From NCBI GenBank assembly GCA_041168905.1, contig JBEEJZ010000070.1, forward strand, positions 1 through 9,589: DNA of 9,589 bases, read 5' to 3'. Below the pieces are notes generated by a model, which saw only the letters and a list, made by a program, of their open reading frames with translations, was not told where the DNA came from and searched no databases. Positions 1 to 7,198 of this stretch are shown in pieces (position 1 is the stretch's first letter; every line of letters begins with the position of its first letter). The translations under genes and the position numbers were made by a program. The stretch comes from JBEEJZ01 sp041168905. GTDB taxonomy: Bacteria; Pseudomonadota; Gammaproteobacteria; Burkholderiales; Burkholderiaceae_C.

Positions 1-1039
1 CTGGCACACGGAAGCCCTCCGTGAAGAGTTTGAAGTGATGGATCAACTCCTCCATATTGGCCTTCATGGCCTCACGAGCAGGTGCTGCCACCTTGTGGTT
101 ATCGGTAATCACAGGACCCGGATTTGCCCGCAACCAAGCTACGCACTGCTGGATGATGCGGTTTGACTCGCGCATTTCCTGCACCCGCACCAGATAGCGG
201 TCGTAGCTGTCACCAGTGACACCGACGGGCACATCAAAATCCATCCGGTCGTACACATCGTAGGGCTGCTTCTTGCGCAAATCCCAGGCGATGCCTGAGC
301 CACGCAACATCGGGCCGGTCATGCCCAGATTCAAGGCACGCTCCGGTGACACCACACCGATGCCCACCGTACGCTGCTTCCAGATGCGGTTGTCTGTCAG
401 GAGGGTTTCATACTCGTCGACGCACTTGGGAAACCGTTGCGTGAAGTCGTCAATGAAATCGAGCAAGGATCCCTTACGGTTCTGATTCATGACCGCCATG
501 GAGCGGGCGTTTCTCACCTTGCTGGCTTGGTACTGCGGCATGGTGTCCGGCAGGTCGCGGTAGACGCCACCCGGCCGGAAGTAGGCGGCATGCATCCGCG
601 CTCCGGAAACAGCCTCGTACATGTCAAAAAGATCTTCGCGCTCACGGAAGGTGTAGATCAGAATCGTTGAGCTTCCGCAGTCGTTCCCGTGCGAACCCAG
701 CCACATGAGGTGGTTCAGCAAGCGGGTGATTTCCGAGAACATCACGCGGATGTACTGCGCACGCACCGGCACGTCAATTTGCAAAAGCTTCTCGATGGCC
801 AAGCAGTAGGCGTGCTCGTTGCACATCATGGAAACGTAATCGAGACGATCCATGTACGGCAGGGACTGGATATATGTCTTGCTTTCAGCCAGCTTTTCAG
901 TAGCACGGTGCAACAAGCCAATGTGCGGATCCGCGCGCTGCACGACCTCACCGTCAAGCTCAAGCACCAGACGCAACACGCCGTGCGCTGCAGGGTGCTG
1001 CGGCCCGAAATTCAGGGTGTAATTTTTGATTTCAGCCAT
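1..1039 (-). CDS. nuoD: NADH-quinone oxidoreductase subunit D (complex I), 3' end cut by window edge
   Basis: NuoD is the 49-kDa-type subunit of the peripheral arm of complex I; with NuoB it forms the quinone-reduction site next to Fe-S cluster N2 and descends from the large subunit of NiFe hydrogenases. The reading frame is open from the ATG at 1039-1037 to the left edge, giving 346 residues of a usual length near 417, so about 70 C-terminal residues lie outside. Visible family motifs are NFGPQHPAAHGVLR (10-23), TRLLNHLMWLGSHG (105-118), EAVSGARMHAAYFRPGG (142-158), GIGVVSPERA (226-235), TGPMLRGSG (241-249) and ANPGPVITDNHKV (305-317). The patch HGNDCGSSTILIYTF (117-131) is, as far as I recall, typical of Comamonadaceae. 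nuoC ends 25 bases upstream. No clear Shine-Dalgarno precedes the ATG; the start is chosen by family N-terminus. It is a separate gene, not the nuoCD fusion of Escherichia coli. No frameshift or internal stop is seen. Confidence 0.98.
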   Translation of the reverse strand, partial: MAEIKNYTLNFGPQHPAAHGVLRLVLELDGEVVQRADPHIGLLHRATEKLAESKTYIQSLPYMDRLDYVSMMCNEHAYCLAIEKLLQIDVPVRAQYIRVMFSEITRLLNHLMWLGSHGNDCGSSTILIYTFREREDLFDMYEAVSGARMHAAYFRPGGVYRDLPDTMPQYQASKVRNARSMAVMNQNRKGSLLDFIDDFTQRFPKCVDEYETLLTDNRIWKQRTVGIGVVSPERALNLGMTGPMLRGSGIAWDLRKKQPYDVYDRMDFDVPVGVTGDSYDRYLVRVQEMRESNRIIQQCVAWLRANPGPVITDNHKVAAPAREAMKANMEELIHHFKLFTEGFRVP

Positions 1040-1064
1040 GTTTATCTACCGGAGGCACAAAACC

Positions 1065-1673
1065 TCAATTCAGTCCCCCGTAGTGATCCTCACGGATGAC
1101 ACGCGGCGTGATTTCACGCGGCTCAATGCTGACGGGCTGGTAAACCACACGACGCTGCTCAGCGTCATATCGCATCTCCACATGCCCGGTCGTCGGGAAA
1201 TCCTTGCGGAACGGGTGACCGATAAACCCGTAGTCCGTCAAGATGCGGCGCAAATCGTTGTGCCCATTGAATACGATGCCAAACAGGTCAAAAGCTTCAC
1301 GCTCATACCAATTGGCAGCGTTCCAGATTTCCGTCACCGAATCCACGCAAGGCATGTCATCGCTATCACACACAACACGAACCCGCACTCGCTGATTCAG
1401 AGCGACAGACAAAAGATGGGACACAACCGCGTAACGGGCGCCATCACGCCCCACTTCGCGATAGCCTGAGTAGTCGATGCCACACAAATCCATCAATTGA
1501 TCGAACTTGCAGCCCGGAGCGTCACGCAGAACGCGCATCACCGCCAAATAATTTGTCGCAGACACATCTACCGTCACCTCGTCCAAGGCAACGGCGACAC
1601 CCTGAACCAATGAACCCAAGGCCTCGGTAAGGGTCGCCTGCAGTACTTCAGGCCGAATCGCAAAATCAGTCAT
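1065..1673 (-). CDS. nuoC: NADH-quinone oxidoreductase subunit C (complex I)
   Basis: NuoC is the 30-kDa-type subunit of the complex I peripheral arm and packs against NuoD near the quinone site. The protein has 202 residues, a normal length for the unfused form. The 30-kDa signature is clear at residues 124-145 (EREAFDLFGI, then HNDLRRIL), followed by DYGFIGHPFRKDFP (147-160) and the C-terminal segment with the motif GHVEMRYD (163-170). The same frame stays open upstream to 1883, but that part is a shadow of nuoB. The ATG at 1673-1671 gives the family start MTDFAIRPEVL. Its Shine-Dalgarno, GAGG, overlaps the TGA stop of nuoB 11 bases upstream, which suggests translational coupling with nuoB. 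Confidence 0.97.
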   Translation of the reverse strand: MTDFAIRPEVLQATLTEALGSLVQGVAVALDEVTVDVSATNYLAVMRVLRDAPGCKFDQLMDLCGIDYSGYREVGRDGARYAVVSHLLSVALNQRVRVRVVCDSDDMPCVDSVTEIWNAANWYEREAFDLFGIVFNGHNDLRRILTDYGFIGHPFRKDFPTTGHVEMRYDAEQRRVVYQPVSIEPREITPRVIREDHYGGLN

Positions 1674-1684
1674 GTCGTGATGCC

Positions 1685-2164
1685 TCAAACGCGAGCGATC
1701 GTATGGGTACGTCGGATTTTTTGCTGCAATTGGATGATCCCGTAAATCAGCGCCTCGGCTGTGGGAGGACAACCAGGCACATACACATCCACAGGAACAA
1801 TGCGATCGCAGCCGCGCACCACCGAATAACTGTAGTGGTAGTAACCACCGCCATTGGCACATGAGCCCATCGAAATCACCCAACGCGGCTCGCTCATCTG
1901 GTCATAGACTTTGCGTAACGCGGGCGCCATCTTGTTGCAAAGCGTTCCAGCAACAATCATCAAGTCACTTTGACGCGGGCTGGCACGGAACACCTCGGCA
2001 CCGAAGCGCCCCAGGTCATAACGCGCTGCAGCCGCGTGCATCATCTCAACGGCACAGCAGGCCAAACCAAAGGTCATCGGCCAAAGCGAACCCGTCTTCG
2101 CCCAGTTCACCACCGTGTCGTAGCTGGTGGTAACGAAGCCCTCTTTCATCACGCCTTCGATCAT
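1685..2164 (-). CDS. nuoB: NADH-quinone oxidoreductase subunit B (complex I), cluster N2 subunit
   Basis: NuoB (PSST/20-kDa subunit) carries the terminal 4Fe-4S cluster N2, which hands electrons to ubiquinone in complex I. The 159-residue protein has the expected ligands: the tandem Cys36-Cys37 in FGLACCAVEMMHA, Cys102 in SMGSCANGGGYYHYS, and Cys132 in VYVPGCPPTAEAL. The spacing matches the family (65 residues from the second Cys to the third). The basic loop RFGAEVFRASPRQSD (53-67), conserved near the quinone pocket, is intact. The ATG at 2164-2162 is preceded by AAGGA at 8 bases. It lies 27 bases after nuoA and 11 bases before nuoC, as expected in a nuo operon. Likely a soluble protein bound at the cytoplasmic face of the membrane arm. 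Confidence 0.98.
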   Translation of the reverse strand: MIEGVMKEGFVTTSYDTVVNWAKTGSLWPMTFGLACCAVEMMHAAAARYDLGRFGAEVFRASPRQSDLMIVAGTLCNKMAPALRKVYDQMSEPRWVISMGSCANGGGYYHYSYSVVRGCDRIVPVDVYVPGCPPTAEALIYGIIQLQQKIRRTHTIARV

Positions 2165-2191
2165 GCTGAATATCCTTGCTGAAGCCCGTCG

Positions 2192-2551
2192 TTATTCCCA
2201 GTCCAGGGCGCCTTTTTTCCACTCATAGGCAAATCCAACCACCAGAATGGCCAGAAACACACCCACAGCCACCAGGCCAGGCAAACCCACCTCTTTCAGA
2301 GCAACCGCCCATGGAAACAAAAAGGCAATTTCCAAATCAAAAAGAATGAAGAGAATCGCCACCAGGTAATAGCGGACATCAAACTTCATCCGAGCATCTT
2401 CAAACGCCTCGAAACCACACTCATAAGGGGAATTTTTTGCAGCATCCGGTCGATTGGGACCCAAGAAGTAGCCAATGACCTGCGGTATAACTCCAACCGC
2501 GATGCCAACCAAGATGAACAGAAGGACTGGGAGGTATTGATCTAAGTTCAT
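2192..2551 (-). CDS. nuoA: NADH-quinone oxidoreductase subunit A (complex I), membrane subunit
   Basis: NuoA (ND3 homologue) is a small membrane subunit of complex I at the junction of the membrane and peripheral arms. It has 119 residues with three hydrophobic segments at roughly 7-30, 61-82 and 93-113. The long loop between the first two carries the conserved NSPYECGFEAFEDARMKFDVRYY (40-62). Acidic residues Asp72 and Glu74 in FDLEIAF lie inside the second helix and correspond to residues studied in Escherichia coli NuoA. The start at 2551-2549 gives the family N-terminus MNLDQYLPVLLF. A longer version from a TTG at 2584 would add 11 unrelated residues and is less likely. No good Shine-Dalgarno is seen before the ATG. 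It is the first gene of the nuo cluster, 56 bases after tRNA-Leu, with no terminator between. Confidence 0.96.
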   Translation of the reverse strand: MNLDQYLPVLLFILVGIAVGVIPQVIGYFLGPNRPDAAKNSPYECGFEAFEDARMKFDVRYYLVAILFILFDLEIAFLFPWAVALKEVGLPGLVAVGVFLAILVVGFAYEWKKGALDWE

Positions 2552-2607
2552 CTCGAGATTCTGATCAGTGTTTGGCACACCCAATGTATTCGGGTACGCT
2601 TTGTATA

Positions 2608-2692
2608 TGGTGCCGTCGGCGAGACTCGAACTCGCACAGCTTTCGCCACTACCCCCTCAAGATAGCGTGTCTACCAATTTCACCACGACGGC
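2608..2692 (-). tRNA. tRNA-Leu, anticodon GAG
   Basis: On the minus strand this folds into a complete class II (long variable arm) tRNA of 85 bases including an encoded CCA. The acceptor stem is GCCGTCG/CGACGGC with discriminator A. The D arm is GTG/CAC with loop AAATTGGTAGA. The anticodon stem is CTATC/GGTAG with loop TTGAGGG, giving anticodon GAG (complement of 2656-2658), which reads the leucine codons CUC and CUU. The variable arm is a small GC-GAAA-GC hairpin. The T arm is GCGAG/CTCGC with loop TTCGAGT. The gene lies between secG and nuoA, in line with both, with no T-rich terminator on either side, so it is probably cut out of a longer transcript. I found no convincing dedicated promoter. 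Confidence 0.97.
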
Positions 2693-2701
2693 TGGCCCTA
2701 T

Positions 2702-2752
2702 GACTGTTCGGTTGCATGAGGCGCCTACTCGGCTTTAGCTTCCTGAACAGTC
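2702..2752. repeat. Inverted repeat between secG and tRNA-Leu
   Basis: GACTGTTC (2702-2709) and GAACAGTC (2745-2752) are a perfect 8-base inverted repeat. The stem extends by GG/CC (2710-2711 with 2742-2743) across a single bulged T at 2744. The loop is about 30 bases and contains the palindrome AGGCGCCT. No T tract follows on the minus strand, so this is not an intrinsic terminator. It lies 10 bases upstream of the tRNA 5' end and could guide RNA processing or stabilise the secG 3' end. It could also be chance. Confidence 0.45.
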
Positions 2753-2812
2753 TTAAATTTTACTCCGAAAACACCCCTGATTCCTTGAAACCAGCTACGT
2801 TTTGTAACGGGC

Positions 2813-3172
2813 TTATTTGGCTGGAATCTGAGCAGCTCCGGTATTTGCCGGTGCAGCAACGCCAGGGGTGGCAGGGGCTTCGGCCGGCACCGTGACAACG
2901 GCTTTCTCAAGCACACTGCCACCGCTTTCAGGGCGAATATTTCCGAAGTAAGCCAGCAGCAACGTTGCGACAAAAAACACCGTGGCGAGAACGGCTGTTG
3001 TCCGCGACAGGAAGTTGGCACTGCCACTGGCGCCAAACAGGCTGCCCGATCCACCACTACCAAAAGCAGCCCCCATGTCGGCGCCCTTGCCATGCTGAAC
3101 CAGGATCAATCCGATCATGCCCAAGGCAGCAATCATTTGAATGGTCAGGATGATGGTTAGCAAAATATTCAT
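2813..3172 (-). CDS. secG: Preprotein translocase subunit SecG
   Basis: SecG is the small auxiliary subunit of the SecYEG channel in the inner membrane and helps SecA-driven protein export. The 119-residue protein has two membrane helices at about 3-25 and 56-77. They are joined by the conserved cytoplasmic loop LVQHGKGADMGAAFG (24-38), a glycine/serine run, and SANFLSRTT (51-59). The C-terminal third (residues 80-119) is an alanine- and proline-rich tail, which is variable in betaproteobacterial SecG proteins. The ATG is preceded by GAGGA at 7 bases, a strong ribosome site. It follows tpiA by 29 bases, the usual tpiA-secG pair, and precedes tRNA-Leu and nuoA. Confidence 0.96.
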   Translation of the reverse strand: MNILLTIILTIQMIAALGMIGLILVQHGKGADMGAAFGSGGSGSLFGASGSANFLSRTTAVLATVFFVATLLLAYFGNIRPESGGSVLEKAVVTVPAEAPATPGVAAPANTGAAQIPAK

Positions 3173-3201
3173 TTTTCAGTCCTCAAGATAAATTAACGTT
3201 G

Positions 3202-3948
3202 TTATGGGTTTGCAGCAGCAATGATGGACAGAAAGTCCGGGGCCTTCAAGGAAGCCCCCCCCACCAGTCCACCATCGATATCCGGTTGGGCCAGCAACTG
3301 CGCCGCGTTGCCGGCGTTCATACTGCCGCCGTAAAGAATAGGAATGCGTTGTGCGTGGTCAGTTGCCGCTTTCAATTGCGCACGCAGCACCGCATGCACT
3401 TCCTGCGCCTGTTCAGAGGTCGCAGTTTTACCTGTTCCTATGGCCCAAACCGGCTCATACGCCACCACGATCTCGCTGATGCAATGACCATTGGCGTGAA
3501 TCACTGAGGCCAATTGGCGCTTGACTACATCCACGGTCGCCCCCGCTTCACGTTCCGCCAGGGTCTCCCCAACACAGACAATAGGGGTGATGCCAGCCGC
3601 CAAAGCACGCTGCGCCTTGCTCGCAACCAGCGCATCAGACTCAAAGTGATATTGGCGTCGCTCAGAGTGCCCGACCAGCACATATCGCACCTGAAAGTCT
3701 CTCAGCATGGGAGCTGACAACTCTCCGGTATAGGCTCCCGCCTCATGTGTGGACACATCTTGGGCGCCCCAGGATATCGGGCTGCCAGCCAACCGGGACT
3801 GCAGCTGCGCGAGATACACAGCTGGTGCACACAAGGCGACATCGCATGCTGGTTCACCAACGCCGGCCAACAAGGCTGCGATCAAGGTTTCGTTGGCAGC
3901 CAGGCTGCCATTCATCTTCCAGTTACCTGCAATGAGTTTGCGCTTCAT
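3202..3948 (-). CDS. tpiA: Triosephosphate isomerase
   Basis: TpiA interconverts dihydroxyacetone phosphate and glyceraldehyde 3-phosphate in glycolysis and gluconeogenesis; it is a cytoplasmic TIM-barrel homodimer. The 248-residue protein is full length. The active-site residues are all present: Asn9 and Lys11 in AGNWKMNG, His94 in VLVGHSERR, and the catalytic base Glu165 in AYEPVWAIGTGKTA, which also forms the start of the mobile loop 6. Phosphate-binding segments YGGSM (206-210) and DGGLVGGASL (225-234) are intact. The start is 4 bases after the stop of the oxidoreductase gene. The Shine-Dalgarno GGAG runs into that TGA, so translation of the two genes is probably coupled. It is followed closely by secG. 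Confidence 0.98.
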   Translation of the reverse strand: MKRKLIAGNWKMNGSLAANETLIAALLAGVGEPACDVALCAPAVYLAQLQSRLAGSPISWGAQDVSTHEAGAYTGELSAPMLRDFQVRYVLVGHSERRQYHFESDALVASKAQRALAAGITPIVCVGETLAEREAGATVDVVKRQLASVIHANGHCISEIVVAYEPVWAIGTGKTATSEQAQEVHAVLRAQLKAATDHAQRIPILYGGSMNAGNAAQLLAQPDIDGGLVGGASLKAPDFLSIIAAANP

Positions 3949-3952
3949 ATCC

Positions 3953-4951
3953 TCACTCCACGTTGTTCCAGGTCAATACCAACTTACCGATGTTTTGTCC
4001 GGACTCCATCACACGATGCGCCTCTGCGGCCAAATCCGCGCCGAAGGCGCCATGAATCACCGGCTTGATCCGCCCGTCTTCGATCAGGTGCCAGACCTTC
4101 TGGCGCAAAGAACGGGCAATTGCTGCCTTGAACGCCACCGATCGGGGTCGCAAAGTGGAACCCGTGACCGTCAGACGACGGCGCAGCACCAGTCCAGCAT
4201 TGATCTCACTCTGAACACCGCCCTGTACGGCAATGATCACCAGACGACCGTCTTCTGCCAGGCACTCAAGTTCGCGGGCCACGTAAGCACCGGCCACCAT
4301 GTCCAGGATGACATTGATACCCTGGCCAGCGGTCAAGCGACGGGCTTCTGCAACAAAATCTTGGGTCTTGTAGTTGATCGCGTGATCTGCGCCCAGTGCC
4401 AGGCAAGCGGCGCATTTGTCGTCACTGCCTGCAGTCACGATGACCTTCGCACCCATGGCTTTGGCCACCTGTATGGCCGTCACGCCAATGCCACTGGCAC
4501 CCCCTTGTATCAACAGCGTTTCGGCCGCCTGCAAACCACCGCGATCGAAAACATTGCTCCATACTGTAAAAAACGTCTCCGGCAGGCTGGCTGCCTCGAC
4601 GTCGCTCAAGCCAGCGGGGACAGGCAGACACTGCGCCACAGGCGCCAAGCACCACTGGGCGTAACCGCCACCGGCCACCAAGGCACACACCCGTTCACCC
4701 AGCTTCAGGCCAGCTGCCTCCAGCGCGACAGAGTCGCCCTCGACAATCTCGCCAGCCACTTCCAGCCCGGGCAAATCAGAAGCACCTGCGGGCGGGGCGT
4801 AGTGACCCGCACGCTGAAGCAAATCCGGACGATTCACACCACTGGCGCTGACACGTATGAGCAACTCGCCCAAGCCAGGTACCGGCGTCGGGCGCTCGCA
4901 TAGCCGGAGCACCTCCGGTCCACCAAAGCTGCTGATTTCGATTGCTTTCAT
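3953..4951 (-). CDS. qor: NAD(P)H-quinone oxidoreductase, zinc-independent MDR family (PIG3-like)
   Basis: This is a medium-chain dehydrogenase/reductase of the quinone oxidoreductase type; family members use NADPH to reduce quinones or other activated carbonyl compounds in the cytoplasm, but the substrate here is unknown. The protein has 332 residues from the ATG. The GroES-like N-terminal domain has SGVNRPDLLQRAGHYAPPAGAS (37-58), the PIG3 subgroup hallmark. The Rossmann domain begins at LLIQGGASGIG (147-156... GASGIG at 151-156), followed by VAKAMGAKVIVTAGSDDK (162-179). The structural-zinc cysteine cluster of alcohol dehydrogenases is absent. The start is uncertain: the ATG at 4951-4949 gives the family N-terminus MKAIEISSFGGPEVL but lacks a Shine-Dalgarno, whereas a TTG at 4987-4985 has GAGG at 8 bases and would add 12 residues. 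It lies between pnp and tpiA and shares their direction. Confidence 0.9.
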   Translation of the reverse strand: MKAIEISSFGGPEVLRLCERPTPVPGLGELLIRVSASGVNRPDLLQRAGHYAPPAGASDLPGLEVAGEIVEGDSVALEAAGLKLGERVCALVAGGGYAQWCLAPVAQCLPVPAGLSDVEAASLPETFFTVWSNVFDRGGLQAAETLLIQGGASGIGVTAIQVAKAMGAKVIVTAGSDDKCAACLALGADHAINYKTQDFVAEARRLTAGQGINVILDMVAGAYVARELECLAEDGRLVIIAVQGGVQSEINAGLVLRRRLTVTGSTLRPRSVAFKAAIARSLRQKVWHLIEDGRIKPVIHGAFGADLAAEAHRVMESGQNIGKLVLTWNNVE

Positions 4952-4968
4952 CGCTACTGTGTGTCGAG

Positions 4969-5000
4969 TGAGGCAGCTTCTGTTCAAGGCCGCTGCCTCA
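4969..5000 (-). promoter_or_regulatory. Hairpin between pnp and the oxidoreductase gene
   Basis: TGAGGCAGC (4969-4977) and GCTGCCTCA (4992-5000) form a perfect 9-base-pair stem with a 14-base loop, starting 7 bases after the pnp stop codon. No T tract follows, so it is not a standard intrinsic terminator. On the transcribed strand one arm contains GAGG and the loop contains the alternative TTG start of the downstream gene, so the stem would hide that ribosome site. It may instead protect the pnp 3' end from exonucleases. Confidence 0.6.
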
Positions 5001-5007
5001 AGGGGAC

Positions 5008-7113
5008 TCAGGCTTGCTCAGAACGCTCCAGCAAAGCCTTCATGGACAACTTGATACGACCTTTTTCGTCGGTTTCCATAACTTTGACCTTCACGATCTG
5101 ACCTTCCGACAGATAGTCGGTGACCTTTTCGACGCGCTCGTGGGCGATCTGGCTGATGTGCAACAGGCCGTCCTTGCCGGGCAACAGGTTGACCAAGGCG
5201 CCGAAGTCGAGAATCTTGGTAATGGGACCTTCGTAGACCTTGCCGATTTCGACTTCAGCGGTGATCTGCTCGATACGGCGCTTGGCTTCTTCAGCCTTGG
5301 CCGGATCGCTGGAGGCGATGGTGATGGTGCCGTCTTCCTCGATGTTGATCTGGGTACCAGTTTCTTCAGTCAGAGCACGGATCACGGCGCCGCCCTTACC
5401 GATCACATCACGGATCTTCTCGGGGTTGATCTTCATGGTGAACAGACGCGGAGCGAAGTTGCTCACTTCGGTCTTGGCTTCAGCCATGGCTTCTTGCATC
5501 TTGCCCAGAATGTGCATGCGGGCTTCCTTGGCCTGGGCCAGAGCCACTTGCATGATTTCCTTCGTGATGCCCTGGATCTTGATGTCCATCTGCAGGGCGG
5601 TGATGCCATTGGTGGTACCGGCCACCTTGAAGTCCATGTCACCCAGGTGATCTTCGTCGCCCAGGATGTCGGTCAGCACCGCAAAACGATTGTCTTCCTT
5701 GATCAGGCCCATGGCGATACCGGCCACGTGCGCCTTCATGGGAACACCCGCGTCCATCAGCGACAAGCAGCCGCCGCAGACCGAAGCCATGCTGGAGGAA
5801 CCATTGGACTCAGTGATTTCCGACACCACGCGCATGGTGTAGGGGAAGTCTTCCTTGTTCGGAAGAACTGCTACCAGTGCGCGCTTGGCCAGACGGCCGT
5901 GACCAATTTCGCGGCGCTTGGGCGTACCCACACGGCCGGTTTCGCCAGTGGCAAAGGGGGGCATGTTGTAGTGCAACATGAAACGGTCTTCATAGTCGCC
6001 GCTCAGTGCGTCAATGCGCTGGGCGTCACGCTCGGTGCCCAGGGTGGTCACCACCAGCGCCTGGGTCTCACCCCGGGTGAACAAAGCAGAGCCGTGGGTG
6101 CGGGGCAGAACGCTGTTGCGAATTTCAATGGCGCGCACGGTACGGGTGTCGCGGCCGTCGATACGAGGCTCGCCCGCCAGGATTTGACCGCGCACGATCT
6201 TGGCTTCGATTTCAAACAGCAGACCCTCGACGGCCACGCTGTCGAACGCCAGACCTTCGGCCTTGAGAGCAGACATCACGTCGGCGTAGGCTGCGCGGCA
6301 GGCTTGTGTACGGGCTTGCTTGTTGCGAATCTGATAAGCGGCCACCAGCTTGTCTTTGGCCAGGCCGTCGATCTTGGCGATCAGCGCCTCATCCTTGGCG
6401 GGTGCCTTCCAGTCCCAGACGGGCTTGCCAGCGTCGCGCACGAGTTCGTGGATCGCGTTGATGGCGATGTTGCCTTGCTCGTGGCCAAACACCACGGCAC
6501 CCAGCATGACTTCTTCGGACAGCTGTTGAGCCTCGGACTCCACCATCAGCACTGCTGCTTCCGTACCCGCCACCACCAGATCCATGATCGAATCCTTGCG
6601 CTGGGTCTGACCCGGGTTCAAGACGTATTCGCCATTGATGTAGCCCACGCGAGCTGCACCAATCGGGCCATTGAAGGGAATGCCACTCACCGACAGGGCT
6701 GCGCTCACAGCGATCATGGCGGCAATGTCCGCATCCACTTCAGGATTCAGCGACACGGTATGCACCACCACGTGCACTTCGTTGAAGAAGCCTTCGGGGA
6801 ACAAGGGGCGAATTGGGCGGTCGATCAGGCGGCTGGTCAGGGTCTCGAACTCGCTGGGGCGGCCTTCACGCTTGAAAAAGCTGCCTGGAATCTTGCCTGC
6901 GGCGTAAGACTTTTCGAGGTAGTCAACGGTCAGGGGGAAGAAATCCTGGCCTGGCTTGCCTTCGGTCTTGCCCACCACAGTGGCCAGCACCACGGTGCCG
7001 TCCATGTCCAGCAAAACGGCGCCGGTGGACTGACGTGCGATCTCACCCGTCTCCATCGTGACGGTGTGCTGACCCCACTGGAAGGTTTTGCTTACTTTGT
7101 TAAAAATGGTCAT
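5008..7113 (-). CDS. pnp: Polyribonucleotide nucleotidyltransferase (PNPase)
   Basis: PNPase degrades RNA 3' to 5' by phosphorolysis and can also add tails; it is a homotrimer with roles in mRNA turnover and quality control. The 701-residue protein has the full domain order. The first RNase PH domain covers about 10-145, with GSFFKREGRPSEFETLTSRLIDRPIRPLFP as its RNA-binding region (77-106). The all-alpha linker spans about 145-315. The second RNase PH domain is about 316-530. The catalytic aspartates are Asp486 and Asp492 in DILGDEDHLGDMDFKVAG. The KH domain is at about 560-615 with GKGG at 572-575, and the S1 domain at about 622-692 (GKVYEGPITKILDFGALV). The ATG at 7113-7111 has GGAG at 7 bases; the open frame extends 13 codons upstream without a better start. 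It follows rpsO, the classical rpsO-pnp pair, with a terminator between and a structured leader suggesting autoregulation. Confidence 0.99.
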   Translation of the reverse strand: MTIFNKVSKTFQWGQHTVTMETGEIARQSTGAVLLDMDGTVVLATVVGKTEGKPGQDFFPLTVDYLEKSYAAGKIPGSFFKREGRPSEFETLTSRLIDRPIRPLFPEGFFNEVHVVVHTVSLNPEVDADIAAMIAVSAALSVSGIPFNGPIGAARVGYINGEYVLNPGQTQRKDSIMDLVVAGTEAAVLMVESEAQQLSEEVMLGAVVFGHEQGNIAINAIHELVRDAGKPVWDWKAPAKDEALIAKIDGLAKDKLVAAYQIRNKQARTQACRAAYADVMSALKAEGLAFDSVAVEGLLFEIEAKIVRGQILAGEPRIDGRDTRTVRAIEIRNSVLPRTHGSALFTRGETQALVVTTLGTERDAQRIDALSGDYEDRFMLHYNMPPFATGETGRVGTPKRREIGHGRLAKRALVAVLPNKEDFPYTMRVVSEITESNGSSSMASVCGGCLSLMDAGVPMKAHVAGIAMGLIKEDNRFAVLTDILGDEDHLGDMDFKVAGTTNGITALQMDIKIQGITKEIMQVALAQAKEARMHILGKMQEAMAEAKTEVSNFAPRLFTMKINPEKIRDVIGKGGAVIRALTEETGTQINIEEDGTITIASSDPAKAEEAKRRIEQITAEVEIGKVYEGPITKILDFGALVNLLPGKDGLLHISQIAHERVEKVTDYLSEGQIVKVKVMETDEKGRIKLSMKALLERSEQA

Positions 7114-7141
7114 CGGTGTACTCCGGTTTGAAAGTGAAAGA

Positions 7142-7166
7142 GGGGCCGGCAAACAATGCCTGCCCC
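7142..7166 (-). promoter_or_regulatory. Second hairpin of the pnp leader, just upstream of the ribosome site
   Basis: GGGGC (7142-7146) pairs with GCCCC (7162-7166), and after a single 1x1 mismatch GGC (7148-7150) pairs with GCC (7158-7160), closing a 7-base loop. The stem ends 28 bases before the pnp ATG, leaving the GGAG ribosome site free just downstream. Together with the longer hairpin at 7199-7255 it makes the pnp leader highly structured. The pairing is seen directly; a regulatory role is inferred. Confidence 0.6.
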
Positions 7167-7198
7167 GGTAGCGGACTGAGCTTCACAGAACACGATGC

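Noticed and set aside
1674..1883. An upstream extension of the nuoC frame that would give a 272-residue protein.
   Set aside because: The extra residues overlap nuoB in another frame and do not look like NuoC; the ATG at 1673 has a good ribosome site.
2725..2812. A protein-like tail (RSWFQGIRGVFGVKFKTVQ) in the spacer after secG, in the +1 frame.
   Set aside because: The part in the spacer has no ATG, GTG or TTG start with a ribosome site, the upstream part is a secG shadow, and SecG ends normally before it. A frameshifted SecG extension is conceivable but unsupported.
2745..2815. A TAAAAT -10-like hexamer upstream of tRNA-Leu as a promoter for the tRNA and nuo genes.
   Set aside because: No acceptable -35 hexamer lies at 16-18 bases, so I cannot support a promoter call.
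3749..4903. A 384-codon plus-strand open frame opposite tpiA and the oxidoreductase gene.
   Set aside because: It crosses two well-identified genes, lacks a ribosome site and resembles no family; an antisense shadow.
5014..7131. A 705-codon open frame on the plus strand antisense to almost the whole of pnp.
   Set aside because: It mirrors the codon positions of pnp and has an odd His/Gln/Gly-rich product with no domain; codon bias of a GC-rich conserved gene explains the lack of stops.
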